Origin: Ochrobactrum vermis
Lineage (GTDB): Bacteria; Pseudomonadota; Alphaproteobacteria; Rhizobiales; Rhizobiaceae
Assembly: GCF_002975205.1 (NCBI RefSeq)
Contig: NZ_PCOC01000001.1
Span: 186,001 to 250,000, forward strand
DNA length: 64,000 nucleotides
Direction: 5' to 3'
The stretch's first letter is position 1. Every line of letters starts with the position of its first letter. The position numbers and the translations under genes are program-made. Shown piece by piece: positions 39,945 through 48,167 of the stretch. A model generated the notes under the pieces. That model was not told the DNA's origin. It ran no database searches and worked only from the letters and a program-made list of their open reading frames with translations.

Positions 39945-40736
39945 ATGCAGCTTACTCCCCGTCACAACGCAATTCTTGAGCTCGCGCGCAAGCAAGGGCA
40001 GGTTCTGGTGGACGACCTCGCCGCGGCTTTCGAGGTGACGCCGCAGACGGTGCGCAAGGATTTGAACGACCTTTGCCGCGCCCGGATGCTGCGCCGTATC
40101 CACGGGGGGGCACTCTATCCGTCTGGCGTGGAGAATATGGAATATGAAGCGCGACGCCGCATCGCCGCGCATGAAAAGGAATCGATCGGGCGGGCTGCTG
40201 CGGAGATTATTCCTGACGGGGCTTCCTTGTTCATCAATATCGGCACTACGACCGAAGCTGTCAGTCAGGCACTGGTCGATCACAGCAATCTGATGGTCAT
40301 CACAAATAATATCAATGTTGCCAACACGCTGCGTGTCCACCCTTCGATAGAAGTGGTGGTTGCAGGTGGTGTCGTGCGCCCGTCTGATGGGGGCATCGTC
40401 GGCGAAGCTGCCGTTGATTTCATCCGGCAGTTCAAGGTTGATTACGCGATCATCGGCGCTTCCGCCATGGACGAGGACGGGGCCCTGCTCGATTTCGATT
40501 TCCGTGAAGTGAAAGTGGCGCAGGCCATCATCGCCAATGCCCGACATGTAATTCTCGTGACCGATTCCACAAAGCTGGAGCGGACCGCACCGGTGCGCAT
40601 CGGCCACATATCGCAGATCGATACCTTCATCACCGATCACTGCCCGTCAAAGCAGTTGCGGGAATTGTGCCGTGAAAACGAGGTTGAGTTGATCGAAACC
40701 CTTGGAGAAAGTCCGGCGGAAGAAAAACGAATGTAG
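39945..40736 (+). CDS. glpR: DeoR/GlpR-family repressor
   Basis: 263-residue DeoR-type regulator: N-terminal HTH (VDDLAAAFEVTPQTVRKDLN, then RRIHGGALYPSG) and a sugar-phosphate-sensing domain with INIGTTTEAVSQAL and GIVGEAAVDF. Next to glpD it most likely represses glycerol-3-phosphate catabolism, with G3P as inducer. Phased TTTCG repeats follow it and precede glpD. Confidence 0.87.
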   Translation: MQLTPRHNAILELARKQGQVLVDDLAAAFEVTPQTVRKDLNDLCRARMLRRIHGGALYPSGVENMEYEARRRIAAHEKESIGRAAAEIIPDGASLFINIGTTTEAVSQALVDHSNLMVITNNINVANTLRVHPSIEVVVAGGVVRPSDGGIVGEAAVDFIRQFKVDYAIIGASAMDEDGALLDFDFREVKVAQAIIANARHVILVTDSTKLERTAPVRIGHISQIDTFITDHCPSKQLRELCRENEVELIETLGESPAEEKRM

Positions 40737-40795
40737 TTTCGTTTTATTTTCGGTTTGCTTTCGTATGAAATGAATTATATTCGCTTTGGTTTTCG
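40737..40795 (+). promoter_or_regulatory. Phased TTTCG repeats upstream of glpD (probable GlpR operator)
   Basis: TTTCG occurs at 40737, 40748 and 40759, exactly 11 bp apart, and again as ATTCG at 40779 and TTTCG at 40791. One helical turn between TTTCG half-sites is typical of DeoR-family operators. It fills the gap between glpR and glpD. Confidence 0.65.
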
Positions 40796-40818
40796 GAGAG
40801 TGGTCTTCGGGGTTCGCC

Positions 40819-42330
40819 ATGGCGCAAGAGAAACTATTCGACATTTTTGTAATCGGCGGCGGTATTAACGGCTGCGGTATCGCGCGTGATGCGGTTGGCC
40901 GGGGATTTTCAGTTGGTCTTGCCGAAATGAACGATCTGGCAAGCGGCACCTCGTCGCGCGCAACCAAGCTCATTCATGGCGGTTTGCGTTATCTGGAGCA
41001 CTACGAGTTTCGTCTGGTGCGCGAGGCGCTGATGGAGCGCGAGGTGCTGTGGGCCAATGCACCGCACATCATTCATCCGATGCGGTTTGTGCTGCCCTAT
41101 CATAAAGGCGGAATGCGTCCCGCGTGGCTGTTGAGGCTCGGATTGTTCCTCTATGACCACTTGGGCGGGCGTAAAAAGCTTCCCGCGACGCGTACGCTTG
41201 ATATGCGTTCCGATCCGGCAGCAGAGCCCCTGAAGCCGCTTTTTACAAAGGCGTTCGAATATTCGGATTGCTGGGTGGACGATGCGCGCTTCGTCGCTTT
41301 AACCGCCCGGGATGCAGCGGATCGCGGCGCGATCATCAGAACGCGAACCAAAGTCGTGGCGGCTCGCCGCGACAGGGAATACTGGACCATTACGCTCGAA
41401 GATACTGGTACATACGAACGCGAGGAAGTTCGCGCTCGCTTGCTGGTCAATGCCGCTGGCCCTTGGGCTGACAAGGTTCTGCAAGGTGTCGAGGGAGATC
41501 GACAGCTTCACAATGTCCGCCTTGTGCAGGGCAGCCACATCGTGGTGCGAAAAAAATTCTCCGATCCGCGTTCCTATTTCTTCCAGAACAATGACGGGCG
41601 TATCATATTCGCTATTCCCTATGAGGACGACTTTACTCTGATTGGCACGACCGATCAGGACTATCGGGGCGATCCAGCCAAGGTTGCGATCACCGATGGT
41701 GAGACCGACTATCTCTGTGCGGCAGCCAGCGAATATTTCAAGGAGCCGGTCACGCGGGCGGATATCGTGTGGACCTATTCCGGGGTGCGTCCGCTATATG
41801 ATGATGGTGCAAGCAAGGCACAGGAAGCAACCCGCGATTATGTGTTGAAAGAAGACGCTCCCGACGGGCTTGCTCCCCTGATCAATGTGTTCGGCGGCAA
41901 ACTGACGACAGCGCGTCGGCTCGCCGAACATATGCTGGAGAAGATTGAACAGCGGCTGGGTGAAAAGGGCGCGCCATGGACACATGCTGCTCCGTTGCCC
42001 GGCGGCGATTTCGTGGACGTCGAGTTCGAGCTTGAGCTGCAAAAGGTGAATGCTGTTTATGCTTTCCTGGCACCTGCTCATGCTCGGCGTCTGTTCCGAC
42101 AATATGGGACGCGTATTCATGTCCTCCTCGGGCAAGCCGTTTCACTCGCCGATCTCGGACAGTATTTCGGTGCCGATCTTTATGAAGCTGAAGTGCGTTA
42201 TCTCCTGGAGAATGAATGGGCAGTCAGCGCTGAGGATATTTTGTGGCGGCGCACGAAACTTGGCCTTCTCCTCAATGCGGCGGATGTTTCCTCGCTTGAG
42301 CGATATCTGAAGCCAGCACGTGTCGCTTGA
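40819..42330 (+). CDS. glpD: Glycerol-3-phosphate dehydrogenase (FAD, aerobic)
   Basis: Membrane-associated flavoenzyme that oxidises glycerol-3-phosphate to DHAP and feeds quinone. The 503-residue product has the FAD dinucleotide fold FVIGGGINGCGIARDA, SSRATKLIHGGLRYLE and a C-terminal DAO_C domain (from about 390). I chose the ATG at 40819 with TCGGGG upstream. glpK and a transporter are not adjacent. Confidence 0.95.
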   Translation: MAQEKLFDIFVIGGGINGCGIARDAVGRGFSVGLAEMNDLASGTSSRATKLIHGGLRYLEHYEFRLVREALMEREVLWANAPHIIHPMRFVLPYHKGGMRPAWLLRLGLFLYDHLGGRKKLPATRTLDMRSDPAAEPLKPLFTKAFEYSDCWVDDARFVALTARDAADRGAIIRTRTKVVAARRDREYWTITLEDTGTYEREEVRARLLVNAAGPWADKVLQGVEGDRQLHNVRLVQGSHIVVRKKFSDPRSYFFQNNDGRIIFAIPYEDDFTLIGTTDQDYRGDPAKVAITDGETDYLCAAASEYFKEPVTRADIVWTYSGVRPLYDDGASKAQEATRDYVLKEDAPDGLAPLINVFGGKLTTARRLAEHMLEKIEQRLGEKGAPWTHAAPLPGGDFVDVEFELELQKVNAVYAFLAPAHARRLFRQYGTRIHVLLGQAVSLADLGQYFGADLYEAEVRYLLENEWAVSAEDILWRRTKLGLLLNAADVSSLERYLKPARVA

Positions 42331-42424
42331 ACTGATCGTCAATCTGCAGTCACACTTGCCAGTTGTGTTTTGAGCAGTCATTATTCCTCCAGACAGCGGG
42401 TTCCAGCCTTCCTGGGAGGAAAAG

Positions 42425-43396
42425 ATGGGCACACCGCAAGACCGAATACATGCGGATCGGATTCAATCCGCGATAATGACGGCAGGTGGGGCTGCAAGAT
42501 CTGCTCTGGTTGCCTCCTGGCGCCGCTCGGCTGAGCTGCACGGACTTGATCCTGCTGAGCTGGGGGCCGTGCGCACGCTTTCCGATGGCGAGTTTAGGAC
42601 CGCACATCAGCGTATCGAACGCCTTGTCAGTATCGCTCAAGCCAGCATGGATCGCCTCTATCTGGCCGTCGGTGGTGTTGGCTGTTGTGTGCTTCTGGCT
42701 GATAGCGAAGGTGTGCCGGTCGAACGTCGCGGCGCACCGGGCGATGACGATACCTTCTATCGCTGGGGGCTTTGGACCGGTGCTGTCTGGAGCGAGCAGA
42801 GCGAAGGCACGAATGGCATAGGTACCTGTATTGTCGAGCAGCGGCCACTAACGATTCATCGCGACCAACATTTTCACACCCGTAATATCGGACTTTCCTG
42901 TACGGTCGCTCCAATCCACGATCATCAGGGGCGTTTGATGGCCGCGCTTGATGTGTCCTCGTGTCGTGCGGATCTGACCGAGGCGTTCGCACAGTTGATA
43001 TCTGTCGCTGTAATTGATGCTGCACGGCGCATCGAGGCCGAAAATTTCCGTCAGGCTTTTCCCGAGGCTCGTATCATGTTGGCACCGAGCCCCGACAGAA
43101 CCGGCGGAGCATTGATCGCGGTCGACAAGGATGATCTGGTCATTGGCGCTACGCGTGCAGCCCGTCTGGCAATGGGTCTTGACGATGCTGCTCTGGCAGT
43201 TTCGTTGCCGGCAGCAGATCTTCTCGGCTGGCATGCCGATCCACGTGAAGACATGGCAGAGTCGGAGCGGAGCGTTATTTTGCGGGCTCTTGCGCGCGCC
43301 GAAGGGAATATTTCGGCCGCTGCCGGACTTTTGGGCATCAGCCGTGCCACACTTCATCGCAAGCTGAACCGCCTGAAGATCATTCGTTCGCATTAG
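42425..43396 (+). CDS. GAF-Fis transcriptional regulator lacking the AAA+ domain
   Basis: 323-residue regulator related to AcoR-type activators. The N-terminal region ASWRRSAELHGLDP and a GAF-like sensor (EGTNGIGTCIVEQRPLTIH) are followed directly by a Fis-type HTH (NISAAAGLLGISRATLHRKL). The sigma-54-contacting AAA+ module with GAFTGA is absent. It precedes an aldehyde dehydrogenase gene and probably controls it. GGGAGG precedes the ATG; the stop codon touches a family A repeat. Confidence 0.85.
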   Translation: MGTPQDRIHADRIQSAIMTAGGAARSALVASWRRSAELHGLDPAELGAVRTLSDGEFRTAHQRIERLVSIAQASMDRLYLAVGGVGCCVLLADSEGVPVERRGAPGDDDTFYRWGLWTGAVWSEQSEGTNGIGTCIVEQRPLTIHRDQHFHTRNIGLSCTVAPIHDHQGRLMAALDVSSCRADLTEAFAQLISVAVIDAARRIEAENFRQAFPEARIMLAPSPDRTGGALIAVDKDDLVIGATRAARLAMGLDDAALAVSLPAADLLGWHADPREDMAESERSVILRALARAEGNISAAAGLLGISRATLHRKLNRLKIIRSH

Positions 43397-43491
43397 AGCG
43401 CGTTTCGATCTGATTGAATCAGATCGGTGCCCTATCTATTTGTTCAGACGCGCATCTTATCCGAAAACCGTTCCACACTTTTCGGGATGTG
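43395..43491. repeat. Family A plus family B repeats after the GAF-Fis gene
   Basis: AGAGCGCGTTTCGATCTG and the inverted GATCTGATTGAATCAGATC form family A (43395-43430). ACGCGCATCTTATCCGAAAA with CACACTTTTCGGGATGTG forms an inverted family B copy (43448-43491). The block starts within the stop codon of the preceding gene. Confidence 0.85.
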
Positions 43492-43518
43492 TTCTAAGCA
43501 GAAATAAGCGGACGCAAC

Positions 43519-43536
43519 TGTCTCAATATTGCGACA
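43519..43536 (+). promoter_or_regulatory. 18-bp near-perfect palindrome upstream of the aldehyde dehydrogenase gene
   Basis: TGTCTCAATATTGCGACA differs from perfect symmetry (TGTCGCAATATTGCGACA) at one base pair. TGTC/GACA ends are usual for Fis-type HTH activators of the AcoR class, so this is a good candidate site for the upstream regulator. It lies about 104 bp before the ATG. Confidence 0.6.
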
Positions 43537-43639
43537 CATAACCTTGCGAGCTTGAATGCGCGGGATGACTCTTTCGTGTCGCCGGGCGATCCTCGACCAT
43601 CAAGCGCTGTAGGAGCAGCGTTGTTTTTGGGAGGATGTC

Positions 43640-45157
43640 ATGAACAAGGTTGAATTCAGCCGGACAGTGAAGCCGGCTTTTGCAAAGCGCTACGGAAATT
43701 TTATCGGGGGCAAATGGGTCGAACCCAAGTCGGGACGCTATTTCGAGAACACCTCGCCAGTGAACGGCCAGGTGCTTTGCGAAGTCGCCCGATCGGATGC
43801 TGCCGACGTTGAAGCGGCTCTCGATGCAGCGCATGCCGCCAAGGATGCCTGGGGTAAGACGAGTGCGGCTGAACGCGCACTTATCCTCAATCGCATTGCT
43901 GACCGGATTGAGGAAAATCTGCCCGCACTCGCTGCCGCCGAAACATGGGACAACGGCAAGCCGATCCGCGAAACCACCGCTGCCGATCTTCCGCTGGCTG
44001 TCGATCACTTCCGCTATTTCGCCGGTGTCATCCGCGCACAGGAAGGCGGCATTTCGGAAATCGACCACGACACGGTCGCCTATCACTTCCATGAACCGCT
44101 GGGCGTTGTCGGCCAGATTATTCCGTGGAACTTCCCTATCCTGATGGCGGTGTGGAAACTGGCTCCGGCGCTCGCCGCTGGCAATTGCGTGGTGTTGAAG
44201 CCCGCTGAACAGACCCCGGCCTCAATCCTAGTGCTGATGGAACTGATCGGCGATCTTTTGCCCGCAGGCGTGGTCAATGTCGTCAATGGTTTCGGTCTCG
44301 AAGCAGGCAAGCCGCTGGCATCCAGCCCGCGCATCGCCAAGATCGCATTCACCGGCGAAACCACGACCGGTCGCCTCATCATGCAATATGCCAGCCAGAA
44401 CCTCATCCCGGTCACGCTGGAACTTGGTGGCAAGTCGCCCAACATCTTTTTCAAGGATGTGGCAGCCGAAGACGACGACTTCCTCGACAAAGCCATCGAA
44501 GGTTTTGTGATGTTCGCGCTCAATCAGGGTGAAGTCTGCACCTGTCCGAGCCGTGCACTCGTCCATGAATCGATCTACGACAAGTTCATGGAAAAGGCGC
44601 TGAAGCGTGTGGAAGCCATCGTGCAGGGCGACCCGCTCGACCCGGCCACGATGATCGGCGCGCAGGCGTCGAGCGAGCAGCTTGAGAAGATTCTGAGCTA
44701 TCTTGATATCGGTCGTCAGGAAGGCGCCGAAGTGCTGACCGGCGGCGAACGCAATGTTCTGCCGGGTGATCTGGCGGGCGGCTATTACGTCAAGCCGACC
44801 GTGTTCAAGGGCAACAACAAGATGCGCATCTTCCAGGAAGAAATTTTTGGACCGGTCGTGTCTGTTGCAACCTTCAAGGACGATGCGGAAGCGCTGTCGA
44901 TTGCCAATGACACGCTCTACGGTCTCGGTGCCGGTATCTGGACCCGTGACGGCACGCGCGCGTATCGCTTCGGTCGCGCCATTCAGGCGGGCCGTGTGTG
45001 GACCAACTGCTACCATGCCTATCCGGCCCATGCGGCCTTTGGCGGTTACAAGCAGTCGGGCATCGGTCGCGAAAACCATCTGAAGATGCTGGAGCATTAT
45101 CAGAATACCAAGAACATGCTGGTGAGCTACAGCCCGAAGAAGCTGGGCTTCTTCTAA
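43640..45157 (+). CDS. NAD-dependent aldehyde dehydrogenase (acetaldehyde type)
   Basis: 505-residue enzyme of the ExaC/AldB-like class that oxidises acetaldehyde and related aldehydes to acids. It has [20 protein letters not shown], the catalytic Glu in LELGGKSPN and the catalytic Cys in [17 protein letters not shown] precedes the ATG. With adhP and DUF779 downstream it forms an ethanol-oxidation cluster. Confidence 0.93.
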   Translation: MNKVEFSRTVKPAFAKRYGNFIGGKWVEPKSGRYFENTSPVNGQVLCEVARSDAADVEAALDAAHAAKDAWGKTSAAERALILNRIADRIEENLPALAAAETWDNGKPIRETTAADLPLAVDHFRYFAGVIRAQEGGISEIDHDTVAYHFHEPLGVVGQIIPWNFPILMAVWKLAPALAAGNCVVLKPAEQTPASILVLMELIGDLLPAGVVNVVNGFGLEAGKPLASSPRIAKIAFTGETTTGRLIMQYASQNLIPVTLELGGKSPNIFFKDVAAEDDDFLDKAIEGFVMFALNQGEVCTCPSRALVHESIYDKFMEKALKRVEAIVQGDPLDPATMIGAQASSEQLEKILSYLDIGRQEGAEVLTGGERNVLPGDLAGGYYVKPTVFKGNNKMRIFQEEIFGPVVSVATFKDDAEALSIANDTLYGLGAGIWTRDGTRAYRFGRAIQAGRVWTNCYHAYPAHAAFGGYKQSGIGRENHLKMLEHYQNTKNMLVSYSPKKLGFF

Positions 45158-45166
45158 GGGGCGTTA

Positions 45167-45287
45167 TATTCAGGCTCTGGCGGCCTGCAAACGGCATTCT
45201 TCTCCGCTTCCGGTGCTCGCGTACCTTTAAGTACGCTCCGCTCCGGTTCTCGAAGAACACCATCTTCGGCACGCCATAGCCAGAATC
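45167..45287. repeat. ~120-bp imperfect palindrome after the aldehyde dehydrogenase gene
   Basis: Second copy of the element at 14461-14580: TTCAGGCTCTGGCGGCCTGC on the left, GGCACGCCATAGCCAGAATC on the right, centre GTACCTTTAAGTAC. Both copies begin within about 12 bp of a stop codon. Confidence 0.82.
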
Positions 45288-45320
45288 TAATCACCCCTTG
45301 TCCTCGTCACTGGGCGAGTT

Positions 45321-45470
45321 GCAATGCGAAGAATGCGTCTCCGCATTGCGTCTAATCAAAGAGCATTTCAGTCTTCCATGTCAGTATTGCGTTGGAAGAA
45401 CGGTATCAGTTCACCCTCCCAAGGGGACTGACGAAGGGGCCTGGGCGAAAATGCCCGGGCGACCCTTTCC
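45321..45470 (+). promoter_or_regulatory. Leader inverted repeats upstream of adhP
   Basis: GCAATGCG (45321-45328) faces CGCATTGC (45342-45349). A weaker stem near 45434-45468 pairs GGGC/GCCC around GAAAAT. TGTCAGTATTGCG at about 45380 resembles half of the palindrome at 43519. It may be where the same regulator acts; evidence is weak. Confidence 0.4.
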
Positions 45471-45599
45471 GACCGGAAGCCATCACGCGGCTGGCTGGAC
45501 GCGGCAACAGGGTGCACCATATTTCCGACTACATTTCTTCCGTCCCGTCTCGGGGAACAGCTTGAAAGAAACTCAATTCGATAACGAAGGAGAGACTTT

Positions 45600-46634
45600 A
45601 TGGCCAAGACAATGAAAGCGGCAGTGGTACGAGAATTTGGCAAGCCGTTGACAATCGACGAAGTGCCGATACCCGAACCGGGACCGGGCCAGATTCAGGT
45701 TGCCATTCAGGCTTCCGGCGTCTGCCACACCGATCTTCATGCCGCTGAAGGCGATTGGCCGGTGAAGCCCAATCCGCCGTTTATCCCCGGTCATGAAGGC
45801 GTTGGTTTCGTGTCGGGTGTCGGTGCTGGCGTCAAGCATGTGAAGGAGGGCGACCGCGTTGGCGTTCCATGGCTTTATACGGCCTGCGGTCATTGTCGCC
45901 ACTGTCTCGGCGGTTGGGAAACGCTCTGCGAAGAGCAGCTCAATACCGGCTATTCGGTCAATGGCGGCTTCGGGCAATATGTGGTCGCCGATCCGAATTT
46001 CGTCGGCCATCTGCCGAAGAATATCGATTTCAACGAGATCGCGCCTGTGCTGTGTGCCGGTGTCACAGTTTATAAGGGCCTCAAGGTGACGGACACCAAA
46101 CCGGGCGATTGGGTGGTGATTTCCGGCGTTGGCGGTCTCGGTCATATGGCGGTGCAATATGCCAAGGCCATGGGGATGAATGTTGCTGCCGTCGATATTG
46201 ACGACAAGAAACTCGACCTTGCCCGTAAGCTTGGCGCGACGGTGACGGTCAATGCCAGGACGAATAAGGATCCGGCAGCCTATATCAAGAAGGAAACCGA
46301 TGGCGGTGCGCAAGGCGTGCTGGTGACGGCGGTTTCTCCTATCGCCTTCGAACAGGCGCTCGGCATGGTGTCACGCGGCGGCACGGTTTCGCTGAACGGC
46401 CTGCCGCCGGGCGATTTCCCGCTGTCGATCTTCAACATGGTGCTGAACGGCGTCACCGTGCGCGGCTCCATCGTCGGCACCCGCCTCGATTTGCAGGAGT
46501 CGCTCGACTTCGCCGCGGACGGCAAGGTGCGCGCTACTATCCGCACTGAAAAGCTGGAAGATATCAACTCCATCTTCGATGATATGCGTCAGGGTAACAT
46601 TGAAGGTCGGGTGGTAATGGATCTGACACAATAA
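45600..46634 (+). CDS. adhP: Zinc-dependent alcohol dehydrogenase AdhP
   Basis: 344-residue medium-chain dehydrogenase that oxidises ethanol and other primary alcohols with NAD. Catalytic zinc ligands lie in SGVCHTDLHA and GHEGVG; the structural zinc cysteines in CGHCRHCLGGWETLC; the Rossmann loop is GVGGLGHMAVQYAKAMG. GAAGGAGAG precedes the ATG. Confidence 0.95.
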   Translation: MAKTMKAAVVREFGKPLTIDEVPIPEPGPGQIQVAIQASGVCHTDLHAAEGDWPVKPNPPFIPGHEGVGFVSGVGAGVKHVKEGDRVGVPWLYTACGHCRHCLGGWETLCEEQLNTGYSVNGGFGQYVVADPNFVGHLPKNIDFNEIAPVLCAGVTVYKGLKVTDTKPGDWVVISGVGGLGHMAVQYAKAMGMNVAAVDIDDKKLDLARKLGATVTVNARTNKDPAAYIKKETDGGAQGVLVTAVSPIAFEQALGMVSRGGTVSLNGLPPGDFPLSIFNMVLNGVTVRGSIVGTRLDLQESLDFAADGKVRATIRTEKLEDINSIFDDMRQGNIEGRVVMDLTQ

Positions 46635-46653
46635 TGTTCAGGCGTTAATCTTA

Positions 46654-46680
46654 GAACGGGCATCGTAAAAGTGCCCGTTC
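46654..46680 (+). terminator. Hairpin between adhP and DUF779
   Basis: GAACGGGCA pairs with TGCCCGTTC around a 9-nt loop. No strong T-tract; it may only attenuate read-through into the DUF779 gene. Confidence 0.55.
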
Positions 46681-46699
46681 ATCTTCTTGGGAGGACGAT

Positions 46700-47059
46700 A
46701 TGGCGGAGGAAAACCTGGATGAAGGTCGAGGTCAGGTCAGCGCTACACCGGCAGCGCTCGATCTCATCCGTGAATTGCAGGCCGAATATGGGCCGATCAT
46801 GTTCCACCAGTCGGGCGGTTGTTGTGACGGGTCATCGCCGATGTGCTATCCGCAAGGAGAATTCATCGTCGGGGATACGGACGTAAAACTTGGAGAAATC
46901 GGTGGCGCTCCAGTCTATATCAGCGGTCCGCAATATGAAGTTTGGAAGCATACTGAACTCATCATCGATGTCGTTCCGGGGCGCGGAGGCATGTTCTCCC
47001 TCGACAATGGACGCGAGCTCCGGTTTCTGACGCGCTCGCGGGTTTGCTCGGTTCCGTGA
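46700..47059 (+). CDS. DUF779 family protein
   Basis: 119-residue protein of DUF779, regularly encoded beside aldehyde or alcohol dehydrogenases. It has HQSGGCCDGSSPMCYP, a cysteine-rich motif that could bind a metal, and LIIDVVPGRGGMFSLDNGRE. Function unknown; the context suggests a dehydrogenase accessory. GGGAGG lies before the ATG. Confidence 0.85.
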   Translation: MAEENLDEGRGQVSATPAALDLIRELQAEYGPIMFHQSGGCCDGSSPMCYPQGEFIVGDTDVKLGEIGGAPVYISGPQYEVWKHTELIIDVVPGRGGMFSLDNGRELRFLTRSRVCSVP

Positions 47060-47122
47060 TTTCCCTTTTCGTTTTATGTTGAAGCGGTTAGTTAGATCGG
47101 AGAGGGAGGGAGACGATCCGAT

Positions 47123-48145
47123 ATGGCCGCAGCAGGAAAACGAGCAACCATTCATGATGTGGCACGTCTTGCCGGCGTGTCGATCAAGACAGTTTCGCGC
47201 GTCTATAATGACGAACCGAACGTGCGTGAAGCCATTCGCGAAAAGGTCAGGCAAGCCGGAAGCGAATTGCGTTACCGGCCCAATGTTGCCGCCCGTAATC
47301 TTGTTGAACGGCGTTCACATCTGATCGGGCTGTTCTTCGAGAATCCGAGCGCCAGCTATGTCACCGAACTGCAGATGGGTGCGTTGGAACGGCTGCGCGA
47401 CACGCGATATCGGTTGCTGATCTTTCCTGTCGAAAATCGTGAAGATATTCGTGGTTCGCTGATCGAAACGGCACATGCTTCCGGTCTCGACGGTATCATC
47501 GTGACACCGCCCATGTCGGACGATCCGGAAATTCTGGCCGAATTGACTGCCTCAGCAATGCCTTTTGCCCGTGTCGCAGGTGATGTGAATGTGCATCCGA
47601 CCGACAGTGTCACAATCGATGACGAGGCGGCTTCCGTCGATCTCATGGAGTATCTTCTGAAGCTCGGTCATCGTCGCATTGCAATCGTCATTGGCGATCC
47701 AACCCACCGCTCAGCGGAGCTGCGTCTCGCGGGTTATCGGCGCGCGCTGGAAGATGCCAGAATCGAACGTAATCCCGACTATGAGGTGCAGGGTGGTTTT
47801 AGTTTTGCAAGTGGCCTCGCGGCGGGAAAGAAGCTGCTCTCGCTTGAGGAGCCACCGACCGCCGTGTTTGCGTCAAACGACGATATGGCGGCTGCCGTCA
47901 TGCAGATCGCCTATGACCGTAACATCGCGATCCCTGATCAGCTAACGGTGGTCGGCTTCGATGACAGTGCAATTGCCTGCATGGTTTCGCCGCAGATCAC
48001 CACCGTCCGCCAGCCGATTTTCGAAATGACCCGCGATGCAGCGGATATGCTCCTCAACCAGATCGAAACCGGCCATTTATCGCCCTCACGACGGATCGAG
48101 TATAAACTCATCATCCGCCAGTCGTCAGGTAAAGCGCCAGTCTAG
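47123..48145 (+). CDS. LacI-family transcriptional regulator
   Basis: 340-residue repressor with HTH TIHDVARLAGVSIKTVSRVY at the N-terminus and a periplasmic-binding-protein-like sensor (GLDGIIVTPP, AVFASNDDMAAAV, VVGFDDSAIA). GGAGGGAG precedes the ATG. No sugar-uptake operon is adjacent, so its ligand and targets are unknown. Confidence 0.9.
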   Translation: MAAAGKRATIHDVARLAGVSIKTVSRVYNDEPNVREAIREKVRQAGSELRYRPNVAARNLVERRSHLIGLFFENPSASYVTELQMGALERLRDTRYRLLIFPVENREDIRGSLIETAHASGLDGIIVTPPMSDDPEILAELTASAMPFARVAGDVNVHPTDSVTIDDEAASVDLMEYLLKLGHRRIAIVIGDPTHRSAELRLAGYRRALEDARIERNPDYEVQGGFSFASGLAAGKKLLSLEEPPTAVFASNDDMAAAVMQIAYDRNIAIPDQLTVVGFDDSAIACMVSPQITTVRQPIFEMTRDAADMLLNQIETGHLSPSRRIEYKLIIRQSSGKAPV

Positions 48146-48167
48146 GGAACAGGCTCTACAACTGACT

